64,000 nt of DNA from Pseudomonas sp. 8AS (GCF_902506505.1 NZ_LR733406.1:1-64000); one strand, 5' to 3'; numbered from the stretch's first letter, positions 52,222 through 62,578 are shown. Notes: generated from the sequence alone by a model not told the origin. Numbers and translations: made by a program.

Positions 52222-52800
52222 TCAATCGCCGTGGAATGCATTCTCCGGCTTTTTCGGCTCGTAGGGCCGGAAAAACGCCAGCAGCGTGCGGATGTCGGCG
52301 TCGGCATCGCCCGTTGGCTGGAACGGCGGGCCGATCACCACGCGCCGGTTGCGGTAGTCCAGGGCACCGGGAACTATGGGCACGCCGGCGCCGCGGGCGA
52401 TATGGTAGAAACCCATGCGCCAGCGCTCGACCTTCTTGCGCGTGCCTTCCGGCGACAGCACCAGGATGAACTGCTCATGGCTGTGGAACGCCTGGATCGC
52501 CTGGTCGACCACGTTCAGGCGCAGGTGGCGCTGGATCGGGATGCCGCCCCAGGCCTTCAGCAGACCGGCGAAAGGCCAGATGAAGATGCTGTGCTTGCCG
52601 AACCAGCGCGCATTCAGGCTCAGGACGAACTTCACCGCGATGAAGATCACGAAGTCCCAGTTCGAGGTGTGGTGAGCGCCGATCACCACGAACTTGTCCA
52701 GCGCCGGCATCTGCCCCTCGATACGCCAGCCCATCAGCCTCAACACGCTACGCCCCAGCCACTGCACCACGGGGTTGGCTGGTAGATAATTGCCCGACAT
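52222..52800 (-). CDS. 1-acyl-glycerol-3-phosphate acyltransferase-like (PlsC family)
   Basis: A 192-residue acyltransferase. Motif I is HTSNWDF (HxxxxD form, residues about 44-50). Motif III is SPEGTRKK (EGTR), with LKAWGGIPIQR as motif II and VPIVPGALDY as motif IV. The family transfers acyl groups to lysophosphatidic acid or similar acceptors. The ATG at 52800 (MSGNYLPANP) is preferred over one four codons earlier. It follows mutM on the same strand after about 60 bases. Confidence 0.87.
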   Translation of the reverse strand: MSGNYLPANPVVQWLGRSVLRLMGWRIEGQMPALDKFVVIGAHHTSNWDFVIFIAVKFVLSLNARWFGKHSIFIWPFAGLLKAWGGIPIQRHLRLNVVDQAIQAFHSHEQFILVLSPEGTRKKVERWRMGFYHIARGAGVPIVPGALDYRNRRVVIGPPFQPTGDADADIRTLLAFFRPYEPKKPENAFHGD

Positions 52801-52859
52801 CGTTGTTCCCACTGCCTGTTCTTGCTCTTGTTCTTATTCTGGGCCGGCGCAACTCTCGG

Positions 52860-53672
52860 CTAGCGCTGGCATTTCGGGCAGTACACGCTGGCCCGCTGGC
52901 CCAGTTTGACTTCGCGCAGGGTGCTGCCGCAATGCTTGCAGTATTCGCCGCCGCGACCATAGACGAACAGTTCCTGCTGGAAATAGCCGGGCTGGCCGTC
53001 GCCGCCGACGAAGTCGCGCAGGGTGGTGCCGCCGCGTTCGATGGCATGGGCGAGGATGCGCTTGATCGCCTCGGCCAGCTTCACATAGCGCGCCCGGGAA
53101 ATGCTCCCGGCCTCGCGGCGCGGGTCGATGCCGGCGGCGAACAGCGCTTCCGTGGCGTAGATGTTGCCGACGCCGACCACCACCGCGTTGTCCATGATGA
53201 ACGGCTTGACCGCCATCGAGCGCCCGCGTGACAGCTGGTACAGGCGTGATCCGTCGAACAGCTCGGTCAGCGGCTCCGGCCCCAGCTTGCGCAGCAATTC
53301 GTGGTTCAGCGGGTCGCTGCTCCAGAGCAGCGCGCCGAAGCGCCGCGGGTCGGTGTAGCGCAACGCCAGGCCCGACTCCAGCTCGATATCGACATGCTCG
53401 TGCTTGGCCGCCGGCGTGCCCACCGGCACCAGGCGCAGGTTGCCGGACATGCCCAGATGGCCGATCAGGGTACCGCTCTCGGCCTGGATCAGCAGGTACT
53501 TGGCGCGCCGCTCGACGCACTCGATGCGCTGCCCGGACAGGCGCACGTCGAGGTCCTCGGGAATCGGCCAGCGCAGTCGGCGCTCGCGCACCACCACGCG
53601 ACTGACGCGCTGGCCCTCGAGGAACGGCGCGATGCCGCGGCGGGTGGTTTCGACTTCAGGTAGTTCGGGCAT
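52860..53672 (-). CDS. mutM: Formamidopyrimidine-DNA glycosylase MutM
   Basis: A 270-residue base-excision repair enzyme for 8-oxoguanine. The mature N-terminus [13 protein letters not shown] carries the catalytic Pro and Glu. The H2TH region is [20 protein letters not shown]. The C-terminal zinc finger has [12 protein letters not shown] and VYCPKCQR. All key residues are present and the length is usual. Confidence 0.97.
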   Translation of the reverse strand: MPELPEVETTRRGIAPFLEGQRVSRVVVRERRLRWPIPEDLDVRLSGQRIECVERRAKYLLIQAESGTLIGHLGMSGNLRLVPVGTPAAKHEHVDIELESGLALRYTDPRRFGALLWSSDPLNHELLRKLGPEPLTELFDGSRLYQLSRGRSMAVKPFIMDNAVVVGVGNIYATEALFAAGIDPRREAGSISRARYVKLAEAIKRILAHAIERGGTTLRDFVGGDGQPGYFQQELFVYGRGGEYCKHCGSTLREVKLGQRASVYCPKCQR

Positions 53673-53740
53673 GGCAAACGACGGATAAGGCAGGGGGAAG
53701 CGGCCACCTTAGCAGGAAGCCGCCAGACAGGCGCAACGGG

Positions 53741-54607
53741 TTAACCGGCGCCCAGGTCGTGGATGCTTTCCTTGAGGGTCTGGAAGTCGTATTCGGTCAG
53801 GCCGACATACTCCAGCACCTGCTGCTGGATGCTCTGCCACTCGTGATCCTCGTCCTGGTTGCCCAGCACCCGGTAGCTGCCGCAGATGTGCTCGGCCATC
53901 TTGAGGATGGCGATCAGGGTCTTCAGCTGCGCGTCGCGGCTGGTGTCCTCTTCGAAGATCGACAGGGCATTGTGGTGGTTGGCGATCGCCTCGCACAGGT
54001 GCAGCGGCAGGTTCCACGACTTGGCGGTGAAGTAGCCGACCACTGCGTGGTTGGTGTTGAGCAGGCGGTTCTCGGTATCGACGATGCGCCGCTCGCTGTT
54101 GGCGCTGTAGTAGGCCTCCTCCAGTACCGTCATGTAGTTGGGGAAGCGCTTGATCATCAGCGGGATGCCGCAGTTGTGGAACAGGCCGAGGGTGTAGGCC
54201 TCGTCCGGCGCCTGGTAGCCGATGCGCTTGGCCAGGGTCAGGCAGGTCATGGCCACGTCCTGGGCGGTGTCCCAGAAGCGGTTGAGGGTGACGATGGTCT
54301 CGTCGCTCATCTCGCCCTTGATCGACTGGGCGTTGATCAGGTTGATCACCGAATTGCAGCCGAGCAGGTTGACCGCCTGCTGGATCGAGGCGATGCGGTT
54401 GGCCAGGCCGAAGAACGGCGAGTTGACGATCTTCAGCAGGGCGCCGGACAGGCCCGGGTCCTGACTGATCAGCTTGGCGATGCTGCGCAGGTCCGGGTTG
54501 GGCATGACCTGCTCCATCTGCAGGTCGACCATGATTTGTGGCTGCGGCGGCACGCTGATGCCCTGCAGCACTTGCTGAATCTGTTCGGCGGAAAGTTCTT
54601 GGGCCAT
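53741..54607 (-). CDS. HDOD-domain signalling protein
   Basis: A 288-residue soluble protein. Most of it is an HDOD domain: LISQDPGLSGALLKIVNSPFFG, IASIQQAVNLLGCNSVINLI, LGLFHNCGIPLM and HAVVGYFTAKSW. HDOD proteins regulate motility, attachment or c-di-GMP processes, usually without enzymatic activity. The ATG at 54607 (MAQELSAEQ) is used because upstream codons are outside the family. It is divergent to rlmI. Confidence 0.88.
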   Translation of the reverse strand: MAQELSAEQIQQVLQGISVPPQPQIMVDLQMEQVMPNPDLRSIAKLISQDPGLSGALLKIVNSPFFGLANRIASIQQAVNLLGCNSVINLINAQSIKGEMSDETIVTLNRFWDTAQDVAMTCLTLAKRIGYQAPDEAYTLGLFHNCGIPLMIKRFPNYMTVLEEAYYSANSERRIVDTENRLLNTNHAVVGYFTAKSWNLPLHLCEAIANHHNALSIFEEDTSRDAQLKTLIAILKMAEHICGSYRVLGNQDEDHEWQSIQQQVLEYVGLTEYDFQTLKESIHDLGAG

Positions 54608-54751
54608 GACCACGGCAACTGAAATGAGAAATTCGCCACAGTTTAGCCAAAGCCTTCCTGCCTCCGCAGCCAACTTTTGTATCCGCCGCGGCAACGACCC
54701 GCCAATCGCCCGGTGGCGCCGCTTTTTTATCCAGGGCAATCGTCATGCAGC

Positions 54752-54780
54752 AGCGGCCGAGGCCGCTCTGCGGCTATAAT
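54752..54780 (+). promoter_or_regulatory. TATAAT box with palindrome upstream of rlmI
   Basis: A consensus TATAAT stands at 54775-54780, 28 bases before the rlmI ATG. The place of the -35 box is occupied by a palindrome AGCGGCC-GA-GGCCGCT (54752-54767) instead of a TTGACA-like sequence, so transcription may need an activator or may be repressed there. Confidence 0.4.
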
Positions 54781-54807
54781 TCCGCTCTTTTTCCCGGAGC
54801 CGCCCCG

Positions 54808-56004
54808 ATGTCCCTGCCCAGCCTGCGCCTCAAAGCCAATGCCGACCGCCGCCTGCGCGCCGGCCATCTGTGGGTCTACAGCAACGAAATCGACGTCGCC
54901 GCCACCCCGCTGACCGGCTTCCAGGCCGGCGACCAGGCCATCCTCGAAGCCGCCGGCGGCAAGACCCTGGGCATCGTCGCGATGAGCCCGAACAACCTGA
55001 TCTGCGCGCGCCTGCTGTCGCGCGACGTCAGGCACATCCTCGACAAGTCGCTGCTGGTGCACCGCCTCAACGTCTGCCTGTCGCTGCGCGATCGCCTGTT
55101 CGACCAGCCGTTCTACCGCCTGGTGTATGGCGACTCCGACCTGCTGCCGGGCCTGGTGGTCGACCGTTTCGGCGACTACCTGGTGGTGCAGCTGGCTTCC
55201 GCCACCATGGAGCACCACAAGCACGACCTGATCGAAGCCCTGGTGCAGGTACTCAAGCCGCGCGGCATCCTGTTCAAGAACGACTCCAAGGCACGCGACG
55301 CCGAAGGCCTGACGCGTTATGTCGACGCCGCGTTCGGCCAGGTGCCGGAATGGGTCGCCCTGGAAGAGAACGGCGTGAAGTTCGAGGCCCCGGTGATCGA
55401 AGGGCAGAAGACCGGCTGGTTCTACGACCACCGCATGAACCGCGCGCGCCTGGCGCCCTACGTCAAGGGCAAGCGCGTGCTCGACCTGTTCAGCTACATC
55501 GGCGGCTGGGGCGTGCAGGCGGCGGCGTTCGGCGCCAGCGAAGTGTTCTGCGTGGACGCCTCGGCCTTCGCCCTCGACGGCGTCGAGCGCAATGCCGCAC
55601 TGAACGGCGTGGCCGATAAGCTCACCTGCGTCGAAGGCGACGTGTTCGAGGCGCTCAAGGAACTGAAAGCCGCCGAAGAACGCTTCGACGTGGTGGTCTG
55701 CGATCCGCCCGCCTTCATCAAGCGCAAGAAGGACATCAAGAACGGCGAGGCCGCCTACCGGCGCCTCAACGAAACCGCCATGCGCCTGCTCGGCAAGGAC
55801 GGCATCCTGGTCAGCGCCAGCTGCTCCATGCACCTGGAAGAGGACCATCTGCAGAACATCCTGCTGACCAGCGCCCGCCACCTCGACCGCAATATCCAGC
55901 TGCTCGAGCGCGGCAGCCAGGGCCCGGATCATCCGGTGCACCCGGCGATCCACGAAACCCGCTACATCAAGAGCCTGACCTGCCGCCTGCTGCCCAACAG
56001 CTGA
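54808..56004 (+). CDS. rlmI: 23S rRNA (cytosine1962-C5)-methyltransferase RlmI
   Basis: A 398-residue enzyme. The N-terminal PUA domain (residues 1-75, with RRLRAGHLWVYSNEID) is followed by an EEHEE domain and the SAM-dependent core: GWFYDHRMNR, VLDLFSYIGGWGVQAAAFGA, VVCDPPAFIKRKKD (catalytic region) and SASCSMHLEEDHL with the catalytic Cys. The ATG at 54808 is preferred because the family starts MSLPSLRLK. Confidence 0.93.
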   Translation: MSLPSLRLKANADRRLRAGHLWVYSNEIDVAATPLTGFQAGDQAILEAAGGKTLGIVAMSPNNLICARLLSRDVRHILDKSLLVHRLNVCLSLRDRLFDQPFYRLVYGDSDLLPGLVVDRFGDYLVVQLASATMEHHKHDLIEALVQVLKPRGILFKNDSKARDAEGLTRYVDAAFGQVPEWVALEENGVKFEAPVIEGQKTGWFYDHRMNRARLAPYVKGKRVLDLFSYIGGWGVQAAAFGASEVFCVDASAFALDGVERNAALNGVADKLTCVEGDVFEALKELKAAEERFDVVVCDPPAFIKRKKDIKNGEAAYRRLNETAMRLLGKDGILVSASCSMHLEEDHLQNILLTSARHLDRNIQLLERGSQGPDHPVHPAIHETRYIKSLTCRLLPNS

Positions 56005-56240
56005 TCGCTGCGCGCAGCGCTACCCGCCCGACCGCCAGCCTTTCCCCGGCGGGCGCGGGCGGCGTAGAATCGGGCCATTCCTCGCCAACCATCCCCGGCG
56101 GGCCAGTGAGCCCAGGCCGTGCGAGCGGTGACCCCGCCTCGCCGAACGGCCCTTCCGAACGCACGGCCACCTGCCGTTTGCATCCGGTTCAGCACAGGCT
56201 CACTCTACGAAGATAACCCTGACCAGCCCCAGGAACCGTC

Positions 56241-58079
56241 ATGCCCGATTACCGCTCGAAAACCTCCACCCACGGCCGCAACATGGCCGGCGCCCGCGCC
56301 CTGTGGCGCGCCACCGGGATGAAGGACGAAGACTTCAAGAAACCGATCATCGCCATCGCCAACTCCTTCACCCAGTTCGTGCCCGGCCACGTACACCTGA
56401 AAGACCTCGGCCAGTTGGTCGCCCGCGAGATCGAGAAGCACGGCGGCGTGGCCAAGGAGTTCAACACCATCGCCGTGGACGACGGCATCGCCATGGGCCA
56501 CGACGGCATGCTCTATTCCCTGCCGAGCCGCGAGATCATCGCCGACTCCGTGGAGTACATGGTCAACGCCCACTGCGCCGACGCCATCGTCTGTATCAGC
56601 AACTGCGACAAGATCACCCCCGGCATGCTGATGGCCGCCCTGCGCCTGAACATCCCGGTGGTGTTCGTCTCCGGCGGGCCGATGGAAGCCGGCAAGACCA
56701 AGCTGGCCAGCCACGGCCTGGACCTGGTCGACGCCATGGTGGTGGCCGCCGACGACTCCTGCTCCGACGAGAAGGTCGCCGAGTACGAGCGCAGCGCCTG
56801 CCCGACCTGCGGCAGCTGCTCCGGCATGTTCACCGCCAACTCGATGAACTGCCTGATGGAAGCCCTGGGCCTGGCCCTGCCGGGCAACGGTTCGACCCTG
56901 GCCACCCACGCCGACCGCGAGCAGCTGTTCCTGCGCGCCGGGCGCCTGGCTGTCGAGCTGTGCCAGCGCTACTACGGCGAGAACGACGAATCGGTGCTGC
57001 CGCGCAACGTCGCCAACTTCAAGGCGTTCGAGAACGCCATGAGCCTGGACATCGCCATGGGCGGCTCGACCAACACCATCCTGCACCTGCTGGCCGCGGC
57101 CCAGGAAGGCGAAGTGCCGTTCGACCTGCGCGACATCGATCGCCTGTCGCGCAAGGTGCCGCAGCTGTGCAAGGTGGCGCCGAACATCCAGAAGTACCAT
57201 ATGGAAGACGTGCACCGCGCTGGCGGCATCTTCTCCATCCTCGGCGAGCTGGCCCGTGGCGGCCTGCTGCACACCGACGTGTCGACCATCCACAGCCCGA
57301 GCATGGCCGATGCCATCTCCCAGTGGGACATCACCCAGACCAAGGACGAGGCCGTACACACCTTCTTCAAGGCCGGCCCGGCGGGCATCCCGACCCAGAC
57401 CGCGTTCAGCCAGTCGACCCGCTGGGACAGCCTGGACGACGACCGCGCCGAAGGCTGCATCCGCAGCGTCGAGCATGCCTACTCGCAAGAGGGTGGCCTC
57501 GCGGTTCTTTACGGCAATATCGCCCTGGACGGCTGCGTGGTGAAGACCGCCGGCGTGGATGAGTCCATCCATGTGTTCGAAGGCACGGCGAAGATCTTCG
57601 AGAGCCAGGACAGCGCGGTGAAGGGCATCCTCGCCGACGAAGTGAAGGCCGGCGACATCGTGATCATCCGCTACGAAGGTCCGAAAGGCGGCCCGGGCAT
57701 GCAGGAGATGCTCTATCCGACCAGCTACCTGAAGTCCAAGGGACTGGGCAAGGCCTGCGCCCTGCTCACCGACGGCCGCTTCTCCGGCGGCACCTCGGGC
57801 CTGTCCATCGGCCACGCCTCGCCGGAAGCAGCCGCGGGCGGCGCCATCGGCCTGGTGCGCGAAGGCGACAAGATCCTCATCGACATCCACCAGCGCAGCA
57901 TCAACCTGCTGGTGTCCGATGACGAGCTGGCCAAGCGCCGCGCCGAGCAGGACAAGCTGGGTTGGAAACCGGCCGCGCCGCGCGCGCGCAAGGTGACCAC
58001 CGCGCTCAAGGCCTACGCCCTGCTCGCCACCAGCGCCGACAAGGGCGCGGTGCGCAACAAGGCGCTGCTGGATGGGTGA
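56241..58079 (+). CDS. ilvD: Dihydroxy-acid dehydratase IlvD
   Basis: A 612-residue Fe-S enzyme of branched-chain amino acid synthesis (dihydroxy-isovalerate to 2-keto-isovalerate). Cluster and metal residues are seen in [12 protein letters not shown] (residues 117-128), [10 protein letters not shown] and [18 protein letters not shown]; the conserved end has [20 protein letters not shown]. Usual length for the E. coli-type enzyme. The 236-base region upstream shows no attenuator peptide. A terminator stands at 58205. Confidence 0.97.
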   Translation: MPDYRSKTSTHGRNMAGARALWRATGMKDEDFKKPIIAIANSFTQFVPGHVHLKDLGQLVAREIEKHGGVAKEFNTIAVDDGIAMGHDGMLYSLPSREIIADSVEYMVNAHCADAIVCISNCDKITPGMLMAALRLNIPVVFVSGGPMEAGKTKLASHGLDLVDAMVVAADDSCSDEKVAEYERSACPTCGSCSGMFTANSMNCLMEALGLALPGNGSTLATHADREQLFLRAGRLAVELCQRYYGENDESVLPRNVANFKAFENAMSLDIAMGGSTNTILHLLAAAQEGEVPFDLRDIDRLSRKVPQLCKVAPNIQKYHMEDVHRAGGIFSILGELARGGLLHTDVSTIHSPSMADAISQWDITQTKDEAVHTFFKAGPAGIPTQTAFSQSTRWDSLDDDRAEGCIRSVEHAYSQEGGLAVLYGNIALDGCVVKTAGVDESIHVFEGTAKIFESQDSAVKGILADEVKAGDIVIIRYEGPKGGPGMQEMLYPTSYLKSKGLGKACALLTDGRFSGGTSGLSIGHASPEAAAGGAIGLVREGDKILIDIHQRSINLLVSDDELAKRRAEQDKLGWKPAAPRARKVTTALKAYALLATSADKGAVRNKALLDG

Positions 58080-58204
58080 GCCGGACTAAGGCAACGCATG
58101 CGTTGCCCCGGTGAACGACCGGCCAGGGATGGCCGGGCTGGGGTTCACCTCTGCCCAGCGCACCGGCAGGGATGCCATCCCCACAGCGACATTCCCATTC
58201 TGAT

Positions 58205-58230
58205 AAGCCCGGCCCAGCGCCGGGCTTTTT
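58205..58230 (+). terminator. Intrinsic terminator after ilvD
   Basis: AAGCCCGGC pairs with GCCGGGCTT around CCAGC and is followed by a T-run, 126 bases after the ilvD stop. Confidence 0.85.
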
Positions 58231-58289
58231 CGTCTGCGCGCCTGTACAGGCGCGGCTTCAGCCAGGCACGACTCCAGCCGGACGATCGC

Positions 58290-58937
58290 TCAGCTCAAGC
58301 CCATGTAGCGCCCGGCCCGGTGGTTGACGGCCAGCACCATGTTCAGCGCCACCGCGCCGAGCACCGACAAGGCAACCCTGTCCGGCGCCACGACGAACAC
58401 CGAGGCCAGCACGATCAGCGCATCCACGCCCATCTGCACCACCCCGGCGCGCAGGCCGAAACGCTCCTGCAGGAACAGCGCAAGGATATTCACCCCGCCC
58501 AGGCTGGCGCGGTGGCGGAACAGCATGAGCAGCCCGAGCCCCATGGCGAAACCGCCGAATACCGCGGCATACACGGGGTTGAGCCGGGCGAAGCTGACCC
58601 ACTGCGGGGTCAGCTCGGCCAGCAGCGAGACCAGGCCCACCGCGCAGGCGGTACGCAGGGTGAAGGCCCAGCCCATGCGCCAGATGCCAAGCAGGTAGAA
58701 CGGCAGGTTGAGCAGGAAGAACACCAGGCCGAACGACCAGCCGGCCTGGTACTTGAGCAGGAAGGCCAGGCCCACCGTGCCGCCGCTGAGCAGCCCGGCG
58801 TGGCTGTAGAAGGCGATGCCGAGGGCCACCATGGCGGTGCCGAACAGCAGCGCCAGGGCATCCTCCCAAAGCGGATGGCGGACGAATAGCTCGGCAACCG
58901 CCTCGGGTTGCGCGCTGGCGGCAGTTTTGTCGGTCAT
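58290..58937 (-). CDS. YitT/DUF161 family membrane protein
   Basis: A 215-residue inner-membrane protein with about six hydrophobic helices: LLFGTAMVALGIAFYSHAGL, SFGLVFFLLNLPFYLLGIW, YAAVFGGFAMGLGLLMLF, VDALIVLASVFVVAP and others. The motif FRHRASLGGVNILALFLQ is typical of the YitT family. It is sometimes annotated as a transporter, but the substrate is unknown. The ATG at 58937 gives the polar 30-residue N-terminus usual for the family. It lies between ilvD and folA. Confidence 0.85.
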   Translation of the reverse strand: MTDKTAASAQPEAVAELFVRHPLWEDALALLFGTAMVALGIAFYSHAGLLSGGTVGLAFLLKYQAGWSFGLVFFLLNLPFYLLGIWRMGWAFTLRTACAVGLVSLLAELTPQWVSFARLNPVYAAVFGGFAMGLGLLMLFRHRASLGGVNILALFLQERFGLRAGVVQMGVDALIVLASVFVVAPDRVALSVLGAVALNMVLAVNHRAGRYMGLS

Positions 58938-59090
58938 GGTCAGGATCTCATCGCCCGGGCATTGCCGCGAGCTTAGGGCAACGCCCGCTGGGGCGAGATA
59001 ACGTGGATCAAGAAAAAGGCGGCCCCATCGAGGACTGCCGGGCACGCGGCGTGGCGCCTATCGAGGCCGGAGCCGCTGCCACGGGAGCGC

Positions 59091-59603
59091 TCAGCGGCGC
59101 TGCCAGGTCTCGAAGCAGTGCGCCGGCGCCGATTCGACGGCAGCCTGCGGCTCGCGCGCGACGCAGTCCCAGGCCGCCTCGTCGAAGGCCGGGAACCAGG
59201 CATCGCCCTCCGGCGCCAGCGCCACGCGGGTCAGGTACAGGCGCTCGGCCTGGGCCAGGCCCTGCTCGTAGAGCTGCGCGCCGCCGATCAGCATCAGCTC
59301 GTCGACGCCCTGTTCGCGCGCCCATTGATCGGCGCGGGCGATGGCGGCCTCCAGCGAAGCGAAGACTTCCGCGCCCTGCAGTTGCAGATCGGCCTGGCGG
59401 CTGACCACCAGGTTGAGCCGGCCGGGCAGCGGGCGCCCGAGCGAATCCCAGGTCTTGCGGCCCATGATGATCGGCTTGCCGAGGGTCAGGGCCTTGAAGT
59501 GCTTGAGGTCCGCCGGCAGGTGCCAGGGCAGTTGGTTGTCTGCGCCAATCACGCGGTTTTCCGCGAGGGCGGCGATCAGGCAGAGGGGCAGGGTCGTTTT
59601 CAT
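59091..59603 (-). CDS. folA: Dihydrofolate reductase FolA
   Basis: A 170-residue NADPH-dependent enzyme. Active-site segments are ALAENRVIGADNQLPWHLPADL (with the catalytic acidic residue at DL), PIIMGRKTWDSLGRPLPGR, DELMLIGGAQLY and YLTRVALAPEGDAWFP. Standard size. The ATG at 59603 (MKTTLPLCLIAAL) is used because the family's first strand follows at once. Confidence 0.96.
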   Translation of the reverse strand: MKTTLPLCLIAALAENRVIGADNQLPWHLPADLKHFKALTLGKPIIMGRKTWDSLGRPLPGRLNLVVSRQADLQLQGAEVFASLEAAIARADQWAREQGVDELMLIGGAQLYEQGLAQAERLYLTRVALAPEGDAWFPAFDEAAWDCVAREPQAAVESAPAHCFETWQRR

Positions 59604-59740
59604 CGGCGCAGGATAACGGCTCGGCCGCCAGCAATGAAGCCTGGGCCCCGCAATCGGCTCGGATACTCGCCCCGCACGGCTTGCCCCGGGGCCCGCCGCA
59701 GCGGTTATGCTCATGCCTGCACCCCCCCACGGACTGCCGC

Positions 59741-61135
59741 GTGCCCCAGACTGCCAAGCCCTCGCCCACCCGCCTGCAACGCCTCTGGCTGTGCGAAACC
59801 CTGCGCCTGCGCGAAGAACACGCCGGCCCGCTGGAGGACGGCGAAGCCAACCGCCACGCGCGCCGGCAGGGCGGCGACCTGGCCGGGCGCATCGAGGCCC
59901 GCGCGCTGCTGCTCGCCGAGCGCGACGGCCAGCTGCAGGCTCAGCAGCACTGGCTGCAGGGCGCGCGCCTGGCCCTCGGCCTGCTGCTGGTGCTGGCCCT
60001 GCTCAGCGGCGCCGGCCTGGCCCTGGCCGCCCTGGGCGACGGCAGCCGCCCGGTCAATGTGTTCTGGGCCCTGGGCAGCCTGCTCGGCCTGCACCTGCTC
60101 CTGCTGCTCGGCTGGGCGCTCGGCCTTCTGCTGGCCGGCGACCACAACGCCGCCCTCGGCCGCCTGTGGCTGTGGCTCAGCGAAAAACTGGCGCGCGATG
60201 CCCGCGCCGCGCAACTGGGCCCGGCACTGGTGTTGCTGCTGCAACGCCGCCGGCTCAACCGCTGGCTGCTCGGCCTGCTGGTGCATGGCCTGTGGCTGGT
60301 CGCCTTGCTGAGCGCCGGGCTGATGCTGCTGCTCCTGCTCAGCACCCGCCGTTACGGCTTCGTCTGGGAAACCACCCTGCTCGCCGGCGATACCTTCGTC
60401 GCCCTGACCCAGCTGCTCGGCGCCCTGCCCGCCCTGCTCGGCTTCCCCATCCCCGATGCCCAGACCATCCGCGCCAGCGGCGACAGCGCCCTGGCCGTGG
60501 AAGCCGCGCGGCATGCCTGGGCCGGCTGGCTGCTCGGCGTACTGCTGGTGTTCGGCCTGCTGCCGCGCGCCCTGCTCCTGCTGCTGTGCCTGTGGCGCTG
60601 GCAACACGGTAGCGCGCGCCTGGCGCTCGACCTCAACCTGCCCGGCTACCGCCTGCTCGGCGAGCGCCTGCAACCGGCCAGCGAACGCCTCGGCGTGCTG
60701 GATGCCGCGCCGGCCAGCCTGAGCGAAGCCCGGGGCGGCAGCACGCACCTGGACAGCAGCGGCGCCGTGCTGCTGGCCATCGAACTGGACCCGCAACGCC
60801 CCTGGCCGCCGGCCCTGCCCAGGGCCGTCGCCGATGCCGGCGTGCTGGACAGCCGCGAGCAGCGCCAGCAGTTGCTCGACCAGCTCGGCCGCTTCCCGCC
60901 GGCGCGCCTGGCCATCGCCCTCGACCCGCGCCGCTCGCCGGACCGCGGCACCCTGGCGCTGCTCGGCGAGCTGGCGCGCACGGCCGCCGCCACACGCATC
61001 TGGCTGCTGCCGCCGGCGCCGGGCGAAAGCCTGGACGCTGAGCGCCTGGGCGACTGGCACGACGCGCTGCAACGTCTGCAGCTGCCGTTCGCCGACAGCG
61101 CACCGCTGGCCTGGCTGGAGAGCGGCCATGACTGA
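59741..61135 (+). CDS. DUF2868 membrane protein
   Basis: A 464-residue inner-membrane protein. After a Arg-rich cytoplasmic N-terminus (RLQRLWLCETLRLREE) come four long hydrophobic segments: residues about 75-98, 108-130, 178-205 and 270-290. A soluble C-terminal domain of about 170 residues follows, with VLLAIELDPQRPWPP and ARLAIALDPRRSPDRGTLA, resembling a regulatory nucleotide-binding-like domain. This is the DUF2868 family. The GTG at 59741 is the most probable start, though its ribosome-binding site is poor. It overlaps the downstream DUF3482 GTPase by eight bases; the two are a conserved pair. Confidence 0.83.
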   Translation: MPQTAKPSPTRLQRLWLCETLRLREEHAGPLEDGEANRHARRQGGDLAGRIEARALLLAERDGQLQAQQHWLQGARLALGLLLVLALLSGAGLALAALGDGSRPVNVFWALGSLLGLHLLLLLGWALGLLLAGDHNAALGRLWLWLSEKLARDARAAQLGPALVLLLQRRRLNRWLLGLLVHGLWLVALLSAGLMLLLLLSTRRYGFVWETTLLAGDTFVALTQLLGALPALLGFPIPDAQTIRASGDSALAVEAARHAWAGWLLGVLLVFGLLPRALLLLLCLWRWQHGSARLALDLNLPGYRLLGERLQPASERLGVLDAAPASLSEARGGSTHLDSSGAVLLAIELDPQRPWPPALPRAVADAGVLDSREQRQQLLDQLGRFPPARLAIALDPRRSPDRGTLALLGELARTAAATRIWLLPPAPGESLDAERLGDWHDALQRLQLPFADSAPLAWLESGHD

Positions 61136-62516
61136 GCCTCTCAAACTGGCCGTGGTCGGCCACACCAATGTCGGCAAGACCTCGCTGCTGCGCACCCTGA
61201 CCCGCGACGTCGGCTTCGGCGAAGTCAGCCATCGCCCCAGCACCACCCGCCACGTCGAGGGCGCGCGCCTGTCGGTGGCCGGCGAGGCGCTGCTGGAGCT
61301 GTACGATACCCCCGGCCTGGAAGACGCCATCGCCCTGCTCGACTATCTGGAGCGCCTGCAGCGTCCGGGCGAGCGCCTGGACGGCCCGGCGCGGCTGGCG
61401 CGTTTTCTCGACACGGCCGAGGCGCGCCAGCGTTTCGAGCAGGAGGCCAAGGTGCTGCGCCAGCTGCTGGCCAGCGATGCCGGGCTGTACGTGATCGACG
61501 CCCGCGAACCGGTGCTGGCCAAGTACAAGGACGAGCTGGCGGTGCTGGCCGGGGCCGGCAAGCCGCTGCTGCCGGTGCTCAACTTCAGCGCCAGCCCCAG
61601 CCAGCGCGAGGCCGAGTGGCGCGAGGCGCTGGCCCGCCTCGGCCTGCATGCGCTGGTGCGTTTCGACACGGTGGCGCCGCCGCTGGATGGCGAGCGGCGC
61701 CTGTACGAAAGCCTGGCCCTGTTGCTGGAACACGCGCGCCCGCAGCTGCAACGGCTGATCGACGACCACGAGGAGCAGGCCGCGGCTCGCCACCAGGCCG
61801 GCGCGCGACTGATCGCCGAGCTGCTGCTGGATTGCGCCGCCTGCCGGCGCAGCGTGGCCAGTCAGACGACTGTCGAACAGGACGAGATCCACGCCCTGCA
61901 CCAGGCCATCCGCCAGCGCGAGCAGGCCTGTGTCGAGGCGCTGCTGCGCCTGTATGCCTTCCGCGCAGGCGACGCCCGCGCCGGCGACCTGCCGCTGCTG
62001 GACGGGCGCTGGGGCGACGACCTGTTCAACCCGGAGACCCTGCGCCAGCTCGGGGTGAATATCGGCGGCGGCATGGCCGCGGGCGCAGCGGCCGGGGCCG
62101 GCATCGACCTGCTGGTCGGCGGCCTCAGCCTGGGTGCCGCGGCGGCCATCGGCGCGCTGGCCGGCGGCGGCCTGCAGACCGCGCGCAACTACGGCAGGCG
62201 CCTGCTCGGCAAGCTCAAGGGCCGGCGCGAACTGACGGTGGACGACGGCGTGCTGCGCCTGCTCGCCCTGCGCCAGCGCCTGCTGCTGGCCGCCCTGGAT
62301 GCCCGCGGCCATGCGGCAACCACGGCGATCCAGCTGGATCAGCCGAAGGACAAAAGCTGGCGCGAGAGCAAACTGCCCGAGGTCCTGCGCAAGGCCCGCG
62401 CGCATCCCGAATGGTCATCGCTGAATCCCGGTGCACGCCTGGAGCAGGCCGAACGTCAGGCGCAGGTCGAACGCCTGTGCAGCGAGCTGAACCGCCCGGT
62501 TGATGATCAGCCCTGA
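61128..62516 (+). CDS. GTPase with DUF3482 domain
   Basis: A 462-residue protein. The N-terminal Era/TrmE-like G domain has G1 VVGHTNVGKTSLLRTL (residues 9-24), the switch I STTRHVEG, G3 YDTPGLED and VIDAREPVLAKYKDE. The C-terminal DUF3482 region holds a glycine-rich amphipathic stretch (NIGGGMAAGAAAGAGIDLLVGG, then GAAAAIGALAGGGLQ) that may insert in membrane. It is translationally coupled to the DUF2868 membrane protein, so the two likely act as a GTP-regulated membrane complex. The biological process is unknown. Confidence 0.87.
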   Translation: MTEPLKLAVVGHTNVGKTSLLRTLTRDVGFGEVSHRPSTTRHVEGARLSVAGEALLELYDTPGLEDAIALLDYLERLQRPGERLDGPARLARFLDTAEARQRFEQEAKVLRQLLASDAGLYVIDAREPVLAKYKDELAVLAGAGKPLLPVLNFSASPSQREAEWREALARLGLHALVRFDTVAPPLDGERRLYESLALLLEHARPQLQRLIDDHEEQAAARHQAGARLIAELLLDCAACRRSVASQTTVEQDEIHALHQAIRQREQACVEALLRLYAFRAGDARAGDLPLLDGRWGDDLFNPETLRQLGVNIGGGMAAGAAAGAGIDLLVGGLSLGAAAAIGALAGGGLQTARNYGRRLLGKLKGRRELTVDDGVLRLLALRQRLLLAALDARGHAATTAIQLDQPKDKSWRESKLPEVLRKARAHPEWSSLNPGARLEQAERQAQVERLCSELNRPVDDQP

Positions 62517-62578
62517 GTCCCTGCACGATAGCGGCCCAATCTGCTGCGCATTAATCTCACGCACTGATCAGCGCTTGG

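Noticed and set aside
56005..56240. Attenuator or leader peptide before ilvD
   Set aside because: No short frame rich in branched-chain codons and no terminator/antiterminator pair was found.
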